Origin: Fulvia fulva
Lineage: Eukaryota > Ascomycota > Dothideomycetes > Mycosphaerellales > Mycosphaerellaceae
Length of the DNA stretch: 64,000 nucleotides
Assembly: GCF_020509005.1 (NCBI RefSeq)
Contig: NC_063018.1
Coordinates: 930,001 to 994,000 of the forward strand
Direction: 5' to 3'
Position numbers and translations under genes: made by a program
Notes under the pieces: generated by a model
The model's input: the letters and a program-made list of their open reading frames with translations, nothing else
What the model was told of the DNA's origin: nothing
Databases searched by the model: none
In this document: positions 54,795-64,000 of the stretch, piece by piece
Numbering within the stretch: the stretch's first letter is position 1
How the letters are laid out: every line of letters starts with the position of its first letter

Positions 54795-56146
54795 TCAGGT
54801 TTCGTACCCGATCTGCAGTGGTAGTCGCAGCTTCACCGCTGTGCTATTGTCATCATCGAATGTCAATGCCAGGTCGATGGCATAGCGTCTTGACAGAAGA
54901 GGCGAAAAGAACGCTGTCGGGAGTGGTCGACTTGCAGAGACCTTGAACGGGACATGCAGTGCATTGGTCAGAACTTCTTCGGTCATTGTACCATGCTCTC
55001 CTATTGACAAAATTAGCTTCCAGTCAACCTGAATCCTCGCAGCAACGTACCTTCACTCTCGGAGTCGGGACAGTGCCATTGGTTTAGTGGCAGTGTGTAC
55101 TCCTGCGCAAAGCTCTTCTCTTGCTTGATGACTGCTCTCGTCTTCAGGGCACCAGGAAGAGTGTGTGCCGCTGGCGTGCCAGCACGGTCCATGACAATGG
55201 TCGTTGTGCGCAGTTCTGCCTTGATACGTGCTCGTTTGGGTAACGACTCTTTCCCAAAACTGATTGCTCCGTCCCGGAAAAGCATTAGAAAGAGATTGAT
55301 ATCGGTCTCCCCAGTAGCAGCACTCCGTTGCAAGACCAACGCTCGCGGCTCCTGACTGATCATGCCAATGCGAGCAGTCGACGAGGACGACTTGTTGATG
55401 GCCTTCGTGGTGCGGACCACATACTCCTCCGGGAAGTCCTCAAGAGCTATGGGGCTCGCATCGATGATACTGGGAGCATAAGAGAAGGATCTGGACGCCG
55501 AGAACACTCGTTTCCTCTCGGATACTGCAGTGGCAGTGATGGTGTATTTGACACTATACTGGGCATCTGGACCTGACTTGAAGTTGCTTGACCAGTGCTT
55601 GCTGGCTATTTTCGAGTCTACCGATGGCAGGAAATGTTTGAAGGCGTGGCCTGATGATCGGGTAGAGTCGGACGAGCTGTCGTGGTTGTCTGTCCGGTTG
55701 AACTTGAACGGCACCCTGGCTATATGCCTCTTGTTATCTGCCAAAATCGCAGGTCGGGTTCCCTCGAACAAGGTGGCAGATAGGAACTCCTTGACGTCAG
55801 TCCTGTCTCCAAGTTGCATGTGATCATGGTCGACTCACTGTCTGGGTCTCAACGCTCGAAGTGCTTTGCAGCCCACCTGCTGGAAGCTCAGTAAACGTGG
55901 TCTGAACGACACCTGCTTTCAGTATCAGCACCTCTGTTCAGCTATTCCTCGTTGTCAAATCCACGCACCCTTGACGGCGATCTTGTATCGCATGCCTTCA
56001 TAGTCCTCGCGCAGATTGAACGTCGCAGTGCCGGTGATGTACTCGTTGCCCACATATGTCGGAGCGTGAACGATGGCTCTCGATTTCTCTTCACTGCCGA
56101 ATTGTATCTGCACCTCAACCTGCGGTGAGCTACTCCACGACGCCAT
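54795..56146 (-). CDS. Arrestin-like protein
   Basis: A probable 391-aa fungal alpha-arrestin-like protein, of the kind that links membrane cargo to ubiquitin ligases for endocytosis. Exons by frame continuity: 56146-55969, 55912-55877, 55806-55051 and 55000-54795; introns of 56, 70 and 50 nt. The N-terminus (VEVQIQFGSEEKSRAIVHAP, then GNEYITGTATFNL and YKIAVKG) is an arrestin-N beta-sandwich. The C-terminus (NALHVPFKVSASRPLPTAFF then SPLLSRRYAIDL) matches the arrestin-C end. No PPxY motif for Rsp5 binding is visible. The second intron's acceptor (TTGGAG) is the least certain; the alternative GTGAGT donor after QTQT breaks the frame. Confidence 0.68.
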
Positions 56147-58313
56147 GTTGCTCTGATGATAGTGTTACAGATCAAGTTAAGACACAAGGTGCGGTATGTT
56201 CAGGTCAAGTAGCCGAAGCAGCTGAACATGTGAACCCGCAGCCGTGGCACCCACCTGCGATATAAGGATATCACCTCAGCCCAACTTTGCCCTCATAGGA
56301 TGTCGTTGAAAAGTGATTACCTATCAGTCCATCTTGGCACCACTACGAGCGTATGTCTGCCACCATGTGCTGCGGTTCCCAAGCGGTTCGTGCGGAAGGT
56401 TCTACCGCTCATTGCATCTTGCTCGCGGGATGAGTCGTAAATTCATGTGGTTGGTGCACAGGGCATTTAGGGCGAGCAGCATTGCACGTGGCGAGTTGTT
56501 CGGAAGTGTCATTGCCTGCCTGTACAGTCCTGGGCATAGTTTCTACAACCCCTGTATTTACGCCAACCCCTTCCGGCTATCCATGTCCATCTCAGAAGGT
56601 GTTGCTACCTTCAATCTCACTATCAAGAATGGGCCAAGCTCACACCTGAGGACATACAACGTATATGCAAGAGTATGCGAGAACGCTGCGAGGCAGTAAT
56701 AGCCAACAATGGAGGACACACCAGGTGGTGAGCTACGCCAAGCAGTGGATACATCCTTCCTAATGAGGAAAGGTGGAAGAACAGGGGTTGTAAAAACTAT
56801 GCCCAGGACTGTACACAGTGTGCAGTGCCAGTAGAATGTTCAGCCCATGTCTGCGACGTGGCGGTGCCAATATTGGCCCGCTCAGCTTTGATCACCGAAC
56901 AGCTTGGTAGCCGTGAGGAGTCGATTGGATGGGCGATTTACCATTGGCAGGTCGTAGAAGGAGTGTAAGACGCCGATGGGCCTGATTGTTAATGCAGTCA
57001 GATCGTAGCGCGGCAGTCTGTTGTGTAACCTCGGGATCAGCTAAGCATGTCTGCAGCCAGGATCAGAACCCTGCTTGGAGCTTGCTCATGTCAGCAATTC
57101 TCCAAAACGGAATTCCGCAGTAAAGTGTATTGTCGCTGAGACTTGCCTCAAATTCAATCTGCTACATGTAGATGATTTCGGAGGCGACTGCCGCTTGCCA
57201 GAACCGGATCGGAAGGGACTTGCCAGCAGCACGAGGAAATTCGGACTTCCAACGAGGCCGAAATGCTCCGAATGCGCTTGCAGACTTCTGTCAAAAGGGC
57301 GATAGAATCTACGGCGAGATCTGATGGGCATTGTTGCTCAGGTATCACCGCATTCGTTCATCTATGAAAGAGTCGACATGATCGCGATGGCCGCGCAGCA
57401 CGCAGAGCTGAGGGCCAAATGCTTGCCCATTAGACCGAAGAGTTCTAGGTCGTGTTCTTCAATCAATGATGACTACACCATCGAGGTGAAGGTGGCTGTA
57501 GAGGTAGGTGCTATTCGAAGAAGACGCCCACACTCACTATATGGAGGAAATGCAGATGACCAAGTGATGCCTGGCACATCCATGCAATGCAGCCTTGTCC
57601 AGAGCCGGTCGGATCCTGATGCAAAAAGGACAAAACAATCGCCTTCGTTTTGATAGCTACCGGAACCAGGTGAGGCCATCAGATACCTCATTGGCATATG
57701 GAAGCATCACCATGTCCGTGCTAGTCGATCGGCTGATGCTCTGCGACTACGCCACCAAGCCGGAGACGACTGTCGATGTCTCGTGATGCACAGCAGTACA
57801 TATACTCGAGTTACACCAGAGGGCGCTGCAAAATGATCCAGACTTGTTGGAAATCTGGTGAAAGATGACTCAAGTAGCAAAAAGACGAAGACAATCACCT
57901 CCATCTCGATAGCCAGGCCATCTGCAGAGCTGCGCATGAAGTTGATGGCAGCTGCGAGGCAGCAGGCGAGCACGGCCTCCATTCAATGAGCATCTCACTG
58001 ACTGAGCGACCAAGGCGAAGATGATTGTCGAGGTACCGCAGATGGTCAACCCATATTCAGCTTGTCCGACTGAGCAGCATGTGGTCGCCACAAAGACTAG
58101 CTGATGCCAGTATAAAGCAGAAGATTATATCTCAAGATGAGGTGCAAAAGGAGTAAAACTCCTCCTCATCGTTCTTGTGCGGTCGCGAAGCAGGTTAGGT
58201 CACAATATGCTCTGTCGTACGATGTGCAGCGAGTCTTGCTCGAAGTATTGGATCTATACAATTTTGGTTATATGCATACATCAATGCATTGCCAGATAAT
58301 GCTTTGCGCTGAC
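56147..58313. other. Intergenic, about 2.2 kb, contains a TIR-flanked segment
   Basis: No convincing gene. ORFs of 60-130 codons lack domains. It contains the inverted-repeat pair described separately. Confidence 0.45.
56521..56815. mobile_element. 295-bp segment with 35-bp terminal inverted repeats (MITE or foldback candidate)
   Basis: TGTACAGTCCTGGGCATAGT... (56521-56555) is the reverse complement of 56781-56815 with a single mismatch. The interior (about 225 bp) has no real coding capacity. I see no clear target-site duplication, so it may be a non-autonomous DNA transposon that lost it, or a foldback structure. Confidence 0.55.
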
Positions 58314-61300
58314 TCACGCATCAATCATGACCATATCATCCACAGCCGACACCAAATTCCTCCTTGGTTTGCGTGCAAAAAGCTCAACCACATTCTGGAA
58401 CATATCCCTCACAGGTGGCAGGGCGAAGCTTTGTCCGACATCGAGGACGCCGGCTAGTTGCTCCGGTCTTATTACAGGTCTATCATCTTCAACATTATCA
58501 CCGATGGCTTCGCCGGCTGGAAGCGCGAGATTGCCCATGCCGGCGAGGAGCTGATCGCCTTCTGTGTCTTCGACGATCGCCAATGCAGAGTCGTTGGTGA
58601 CTGGATCTTCGGTGATAGCCTTGTCAAAGATACTGCCGCGACGAACGGATGATGCCGTGCTTGAAGAAAGTGTCCGGATTGTGCCATCCTCGAACAGGAT
58701 CGTGAAGCCCTTCACACCATTACCAGCCAAGATCGCGGCTGGAGTGGCCACGAGGTTCAAATCGAAGAGACATTGTGGTGCCTTGGTGCTGTAGACTTGG
58801 ACCTTCGGCGTTGGCTCATCTGTGCCCCTGACTGGATCGTACGATACTATCGCAAACGTCTCGTCAAAGTGGTTCAGAGCAAGCACGGCATTCTCTTGGT
58901 CCTCTCGCGCGGAGAGACCAATGGTAAAGTGATGACTGTCATCGATCAAGTTCCACACGCGTACGGATCCTGTAGAGAGGCTGATGAAGTATCGGTCGAG
59001 AAAGCCAAAGTCGAGAAGCTCCTGCTCGGCGGCAACGAGTCCAGCTTTCGATGTGATGAGGACACCAGTCTTGGGCGAGATGAAGTGGACTAGCGGCAGC
59101 GCGTTGTCATTATTCGAGACCTGAGCGCAAGCGAGCATCGAGCCATCTTGAGAATAGACGAGGCATGCATCTTCCAGTATCTCTTCCTTTTCATTGTCTT
59201 CAGCGTCCTCCATTGGCGAGTCGGCACGATCTGGGAGTTCTGACGGTACCGGCAATGGGACAGTATGCCGACAGACGTAGTCGATCGAGTCCCTGCCGTC
59301 TGCCTCCTTCAGCGGGACGCCGTGTCTCGTCCTGGTTGTCGGCCGCCAGACCTTGATCTTACTATCCTCACCAATGGTGGCAAAGCTGTTCGAGGTGGGA
59401 TCTGACACGAGCTTGAGTATTCGGCCAGGTCCAGCATCAGCATTCGCACTAGATGATAGTGCGTGAGGTGAGTCTGCTCTCGTGCTTAAGGTCCACATCT
59501 CCTGTGCCTCGTCCCATCGCCAGAACTTGAGATGTATCTCACGCCTGCGCTGCTGTTCTTCTCGCAGCTCGATGACTTCAGCGATATCCAGCCCAGCAGT
59601 CTTGGCCAGAACATGCTCCAGGTCTGTTCCGGGCGGGACCCACTCATCGACAGTGGCGAGCCACTTCCCATCAGTGCTTACCGCCATGAGGGCTACATCG
59701 GGGGGGGAAATGAGCGTCTTTTCAGGGCCGGTAGTAAAGTCTGTGATGTTGTTTCGACTCAACGCCTGCCTGCTGATGTGGCGCGAGTTGCGGATGTCGA
59801 ATGCTTGCAGGAAGGGTCGGGTGGCCACATCTTGCACAGTCTTTGGTTGAGTTGACGGCACTGTCATCAGAAGTTGGTAAGGATCCTTAGGATGCAGTAT
59901 CGCGTTCGTGCGTGGAAGCATTATTCCCTGGGCAACCATGCTTTCGGTGACAACTGGTAATTGAAGACCTGCAAAGTTGGCCACTGGGTTTAGCTCGGTA
60001 GTGCTAAGCACCATGATCGAATTGTCACCCATATGCAAAGCGTAGCGAGTACCATCTGGGCTGACAACTACACGTTCAACTTCTGATCCGAGATGGGGAA
60101 GGTGCTGCTGTTTGCCGGTTTCCAGCTGCCAAAGCACAAGCACTGTCTCCTTGCCACCAGAGATGAGGTAGTGACCATCCTGGGAGAACTTGACAGTAGA
60201 AACAGCATTGCGATGCCAGTGCAACACTCTTGGGGCCGGTAGAGTGATTTGTGACGGAGATACGAACAAGGTAGACAAGTCTGAGTAGAGGTGGATTTGT
60301 CCTTCGGCGTTGCCAACTGCAACAGTCAGCTCTGGTCGCTTGCTTTGCTTCTTCTTGTCAGGACGCGAGAAGATCGTTCTCGCATCAAAACAATGCAGTG
60401 GCATGTCTACTGGAACCTCAACCCAGGTGTAGTCAGGCTGGTCTGGCGCCTTTCGTGCTCCGAGAATGAGCGCAGTGGCGCTGAGGCAGACAATGTATAC
60501 GCCTTCATGCAAGACCTTGATGCCGTTAAGTCTCCTTTGGGTCGTGTACAATGCTTTTCGGTCGCCAATGATGGAGTGATAGCCATCATCAGAGCAAGTA
60601 ATGTAGAACTGCTCTAAGCTGTCATCGATCGCCGTGGAAGTGGTCAGGGCTACGATGTTCTCCTGCGCCGGAAATGTGCCTCTCACAACAGCCTCTGTGA
60701 TCCAGTTCCATTGCACCCTCGTGCCGTTATCGTAGGCCAGGTCCACGCTGTCTGGATCGCTCGCACTTCTGGAGTAGCATACAATGCTTCTGCCGTCCGG
60801 AACTATGTGGGATCTTATCATCAAAGACGTCTCCAGCGATAACAGCTGCACCTCACGGACGGTCGCGGCAATCAAGCAGTCTTCATCATTCTCGTCCTGC
60901 ACGAACAGAGAGTCGTGGTTCAGGTAACGGCCAGCAGCTGGTGGTGAAAGAGACCATCCGTGTGCGTTGGGAGCGGTGATAGCTTCGCCAACATCGAACG
61001 TAGCAACAGACTTATCCAGCGCCTTCTTCGCCTTCTTCTCCTTCTTGCTGCTTACGGATGTGTCCAACACGTCCGCCACTGAGTTTCGCCGTTCTTGCAC
61101 GTCCTGCGATGGCACCAAAGCATCCTGCTGCTGCGACTTCCTCTTCTTGCTCTTTTTAGGCTTCGTTTGAACTGCACCAGGATCCGCTTGCTCGATGTCC
61201 TCCGTCTTTACGACAGTCTGTGTCTCTGTCTTGATACCATTGGCTTTGGCTGGCGTCGCAACTCGGATCTCGTCTCTTTCTTCCTCGACATCCTCAGCAT

Positions 61301-61655
61301 ACTTCCTGTGCTTATGCTTCTGAAACCTCGGCGAAGGCTCCTCCTCGTGCTGCTCAGCACTCGAAGAAGGTATCTCTCGGGCCATGTCTTTCAAGAAGGA
61401 CTCGGCATCGCGTTTGGCCTTTTTCGTAGCAGCCTTCCTTTGCGTTCTGCTCAATATTGGAGCCTCGTCGGGCTGTGCTGTAGCATTCAGGCTGCTCTGT
61501 CTTGCGACAACGACTTGAGGACTATCGGCGCCGTTCGTCTTGGGTGCTGCTTTCTTGGTGGAGTCGCCTTTCGATGGCTTCATGCGTTTCGGTGTCGTCG
61601 TCTGGTCGAGCTGATCATGCTCCAGCTTGCGCTTTCTCTCTGCATCCTTCGCCAT
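58314..61655 (-). CDS. NAN1: U3 snoRNP WD-repeat protein UTP17/NAN1 (WDR75)
   Basis: A nucleolar component of the small-subunit processome (t-UTP/UtpA complex), needed for rRNA transcription and early 18S rRNA processing. The ORF from 61655 (MAKDAERKRKL) gives 1113 aa without introns; an ATG two codons upstream also exists. The N-terminal 220 residues are Lys/Ser-rich and nuclear-looking with KKSKKRKS. The WD40 repeats start near 230. Clear blades include AVSTVKFSQDGHYLISGGKETVLVLWQ and FATIGEDSKIKVWRP, and a second propeller fills the C-terminal half. Fungal members of this family are about 900-1000 aa, so the extra length is in the N-terminal tail. It is divergent from RPB10. Confidence 0.9.
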   Translation of the reverse strand: MAKDAERKRKLEHDQLDQTTTPKRMKPSKGDSTKKAAPKTNGADSPQVVVARQSSLNATAQPDEAPILSRTQRKAATKKAKRDAESFLKDMAREIPSSSAEQHEEEPSPRFQKHKHRKYAEDVEEERDEIRVATPAKANGIKTETQTVVKTEDIEQADPGAVQTKPKKSKKRKSQQQDALVPSQDVQERRNSVADVLDTSVSSKKEKKAKKALDKSVATFDVGEAITAPNAHGWSLSPPAAGRYLNHDSLFVQDENDEDCLIAATVREVQLLSLETSLMIRSHIVPDGRSIVCYSRSASDPDSVDLAYDNGTRVQWNWITEAVVRGTFPAQENIVALTTSTAIDDSLEQFYITCSDDGYHSIIGDRKALYTTQRRLNGIKVLHEGVYIVCLSATALILGARKAPDQPDYTWVEVPVDMPLHCFDARTIFSRPDKKKQSKRPELTVAVGNAEGQIHLYSDLSTLFVSPSQITLPAPRVLHWHRNAVSTVKFSQDGHYLISGGKETVLVLWQLETGKQQHLPHLGSEVERVVVSPDGTRYALHMGDNSIMVLSTTELNPVANFAGLQLPVVTESMVAQGIMLPRTNAILHPKDPYQLLMTVPSTQPKTVQDVATRPFLQAFDIRNSRHISRQALSRNNITDFTTGPEKTLISPPDVALMAVSTDGKWLATVDEWVPPGTDLEHVLAKTAGLDIAEVIELREEQQRRREIHLKFWRWDEAQEMWTLSTRADSPHALSSSANADAGPGRILKLVSDPTSNSFATIGEDSKIKVWRPTTRTRHGVPLKEADGRDSIDYVCRHTVPLPVPSELPDRADSPMEDAEDNEKEEILEDACLVYSQDGSMLACAQVSNNDNALPLVHFISPKTGVLITSKAGLVAAEQELLDFGFLDRYFISLSTGSVRVWNLIDDSHHFTIGLSAREDQENAVLALNHFDETFAIVSYDPVRGTDEPTPKVQVYSTKAPQCLFDLNLVATPAAILAGNGVKGFTILFEDGTIRTLSSSTASSVRRGSIFDKAITEDPVTNDSALAIVEDTEGDQLLAGMGNLALPAGEAIGDNVEDDRPVIRPEQLAGVLDVGQSFALPPVRDMFQNVVELFARKPRRNLVSAVDDMVMIDA

Positions 61656-61883
61656 GATCACAAATGTACAAAAAGTCGCTTGTATTCAGTTGACCACAAT
61701 GAGTGAATGGTCGTGTGCCGTCCAATGTCAAGGTCGAAAAGCTCCAGCATCTCGGTCCAAAAAGTTTCGAGCCTGACTAAGCTTTTTGAGACATCTCCCG
61801 ATGCTCGACCACCTCCACTACCTTTGCGACAACCCTTACAACACCACACATCACAGCTCTCCAGACTTGACCAAACCGCCGCC
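61656..61883. promoter_or_regulatory. Short divergent promoter of NAN1 and RPB10
   Basis: 228 bp separate the two start codons, so both ribosome- and polymerase-related genes share this upstream region. Confidence 0.6.
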
Positions 61884-62244
61884 ATGATTATCCCAATCCG
61901 CTGCTTCTCGTGTGGAAAGGTACGATCTCACGAGCACCAAGCCGTGTGCGCCTACTAACCACCGCATCTCACAGGTCATCGCAGACCTCTACGAACGCTA
62001 CGTCGAACTGATCGGCACACCGCAAGACAACGGCGACACCATGTCAGATGGGTATGTCTAAATTCTGGCTCCTGGGCGGCCAAGAACGTCCACTAATACC
62101 CTTCCTCACAGCGACGCTATGGATCAACTCGGCCTGAACCGCTACTGCTGCCGCCGCATGATGCTCACGCACGTCGACCTCATCGAGAAGCTCCTGCGAT
62201 ACAACCCAGCGGAGCGCGATATCATCAAACAGGGAAACAGGTGA
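61884..62244 (+). CDS. RPB10: RNA polymerases I, II and III common subunit RPABC5
   Basis: The smallest shared zinc-binding polymerase subunit. Three exons: 61884-61919, 61975-62051 and 62112-62244; introns of 55 and 60 nt; 81 aa. It opens [14 protein letters not shown], the conserved RPB10 start with C-x2-C. The second zinc pair is in [22 protein letters not shown], and the ending lies a few residues beyond the usual 70-75 aa. Intron positions directly after CGK and after the GD region fit all consensus sites. Confidence 0.95.
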
Positions 62245-62741
62245 TCGAGACAAGATTCTTCCAAATACACATCACACACACTCCTCCACGACCAGCGACC
62301 ATCCGCAACACCACTGCAAGCACAAGCAGAAAGATTTCGTGAACAAACGGGCTCGAATGATGGGAGAAGCAGCCAAAAACTGTCGGCCAGTCACCAGGCT
62401 CGGAATACAGCGGCGAAACTCTCGGGAGTCGTGTTTCGACGGAGAGATGAGCCAGGACCTCGCTTATTACGGCACGGTGAACACTGCGGGTGGACATAAT
62501 GGGTTTTAGCGAAGGCGTCACGGTGTACAACAGGCTTTGAGTGATTGACAAGGCAGACTCTTCAATTGAAGGTTTCAGAATATGAGACCACTATATGTAG
62601 TCAGCGGGATGAGCGAGAGCTCTTTCTTATCGCTCGCAAATTCCTGCTCGATGCCATGCTGTGTCTCTCAGTGCTGTTCTTTAGCTGTCAAGGATCTGTA
62701 CATATCCGTCGGCCTTGATGCGGTCGCAGCTCGAAGCTACA
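62245..62741. other. Convergent intergenic region
   Basis: About 500 bp between the RPB10 stop and the BTB-gene stop. No gene. Confidence 0.5.
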
Positions 62742-63675
62742 CTACAAATGCTCAATCCTGCACACCTCATCACTCGCCACGTCAACCCTCTCCCTCAGAA
62801 CACAATCCAGACACAGTCCAACACAGTTCTCGTGCAGGACTTCCTTGATCTTGTCCCAACTCTCGCCTCCATGAGGATACTTGTGGCTGTAGCATTCGCC
62901 ACAGTGTGCCTGCGTTCCGAGCTTAGGGTATTGAAGATCATAGATCTTCGTGAACATGGTCTGCAGATTGTTTCCTCCAAGATCATCTAGACCTACGTCC
63001 GCAACGGCCTTGAGAAGATTGTGGTGGAAGACTGTTGTGCGCGGACACCGAAGATCGGTGAATTGGCAAGGAGTCAGCATGTGCTCACGTCCTGTTATCT
63101 TTGGAGCCACGTACACCACACAGCAACCGGCACCATCTTCCCGATCGTGCTCGTTGCTAACGCCAACGTCGACTCTGTCGTCAAGAGGAGCAGCCTGGTG
63201 TACTTCTCAAACAGTTCCGGGCAATCCAGCAAGTACGCCGACACAGCGAGATTGCGAACCGCTTCGGCATCCCTGGCGATGTAGCGCATCATGGTCTCTG
63301 GCGGAAAGAGGCCGGGTGTTCCTTTGACCTTGTCGACGCAGCCGTAGTTGAGCGCTATCGTGGCGAAGTCTGCAGCCCATCAGCAGCGAGTCATCCAGAT
63401 GGTAGTGAAAGCAATATCGTACCTATCATCTGTGCCGGCTCTAACAAGGTACTGCCGTCGTGGCAGCGGTGTAAAATCATAATCAGACAGGCAAACGCAA
63501 CTGGGCTGTCGTTGGGGAAATAGAGGTCAGTCACGATCTCGCTGGTCTGCCAAAGTGCTGCAAATTGAGGCGAGGCCTGTGCGAGGACGGCGGAGGAGGC
63601 GTAGATTAGAATCTGAGTGTTAGGGTCGTCGCCCACGGTGATGGCGGCATCGCCGTTGAGGTTGATGGTCTTCAT
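62742..63675 (-). CDS. BTB/POZ-domain protein
   Basis: A 265-aa fungal protein. Exons 63675-63423, 63369-63115 and 63031-62742; introns of 53 and 83 nt. Exon 1 contains the start of a BTB fold (DAAITVGDDPNTQILIYAS, then FAALWQTSEIVTDLYFPNDS and AFACLIMILH), a protein-interaction module that can join cullin-3 ligases or transcription factors. The C-terminal half (exons 2-3) has helical segments and a Cys-rich tail (HCGECYSH, GLCLDCVL) that may bind metal. Fungal BTB proteins of this size mostly have no known function. The last intron uses GTACGT and CAACAG. Confidence 0.75.
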
Positions 63676-63922
63676 GAATGAATCGTCGCCTCGTTGCGTT
63701 CGTGCTGGTGGTGGAGTGAGAATCGGGGTGAAGTTGGTTTAACGTTAGCTTGAGCGAGATTCTTGCCACCTCGCGTGCTAAGGTAGGCAACACTTCGTGC
63801 TGGAGGGAAGGAACGATACTGACTCCCATCGGTCAATGGCAGGAACAGAATTGCTCTCATGAAAACAAAGCAAAGCGGAAGATCATACCTGTACTGTATG
63901 TTGTCTTCGCCTCAAGACCGTC

Positions 63923-64000
63923 CTACCTCCCCTTCAACCTCCCATCCACAATCCTCTGCACCATCTTCTCCAACACGGCGCCCCCATCCCCAGCATTCGT
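63923..64000 (-). CDS. 3' end of an unidentified gene (cut by window edge)
   Basis: The minus-strand frame from the edge ends GGAVLEKMVQRIVDGRLKGR and stops at TAG 63925-63923. It looks like a real C-terminus (amphipathic and basic), but too little remains to name the gene. Confidence 0.4.
   Translation of the reverse strand, partial: TNAGDGGAVLEKMVQRIVDGRLKGR

Noticed and set aside
56313..56699. 128-codon plus-strand ORF
   Set aside because: It overlaps the inverted-repeat segment, has no domain and no conserved start. Probably chance.

Overview
This is a filamentous ascomycete window, most likely from a Dothideomycete of the Mycosphaerellaceae. Reasons: genes carry short 48-111 nt GT-AG introns with CTGAC/CTAAC-like branch sites, old repeats show the CpA-to-TpA signature of repeat-induced point mutation (RIP), and a three-LysM secreted protein at 52368-53215 matches, as far as I remember it, the Ecp6 effector of the tomato leaf-mould fungus Fulvia fulva (Cladosporium fulvum). 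The species call is from memory and unverified. I saw no tRNA, rRNA or CRISPR array.

Layout. 1-22060 is a transposon island. A RIP-degraded Ty3/gypsy element (gag-protease at 1-2747, RT-RNase H-integrase from 13870, LTR from 17593) is split by a RIP-degraded LINE (2748-13869). The LINE is itself split by a pristine chromodomain Ty3/gypsy element (4866-11002) with identical 443-bp LTRs. Both insertions keep target-site duplications (12 bp and 5 bp). A second, inverted and truncated gypsy copy (about 17783-20756) and a third gag-like remnant (20757-21883) follow. 22060-22937 is a repeat-rich border with tandem repeats and hairpins.

22938-64000 is gene territory. At the border sits a small secreted cysteine-containing protein (candidate effector). 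Then come a frameshifted GNAT acetyltransferase, a membrane RING-H2 ubiquitin ligase, an SDR oxidoreductase, a PEP mutase/isocitrate lyase-family enzyme, TMA7 divergent from a C-type cyclin, a secreted proline-rich protein, a tandem family of four F-box-like genes in different states of decay, a cysteine-rich type I membrane protein, eIF3c (NIP1), a RING-HC protein, a conserved nuclear-looking protein with a probable GC-AG intron, a broken acetoacetate-decarboxylase-like gene, an FAD monooxygenase, Ecp6, an arrestin-like protein, the U3 snoRNP protein UTP17/NAN1 divergent from RPB10, a BTB protein, and the 3' end of one more gene.

Themes. Housekeeping genes for translation and ribosome production (NIP1, TMA7, UTP17, RPB10) are interleaved with secreted or host-facing genes (Ecp6, the border protein, the proline-rich protein). 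The RIP contrast gives a relative chronology: the gypsy and LINE copies were mutated first, and the chromodomain element arrived after RIP had stopped acting here. All splice sites were inferred by eye from frame continuity and consensus.
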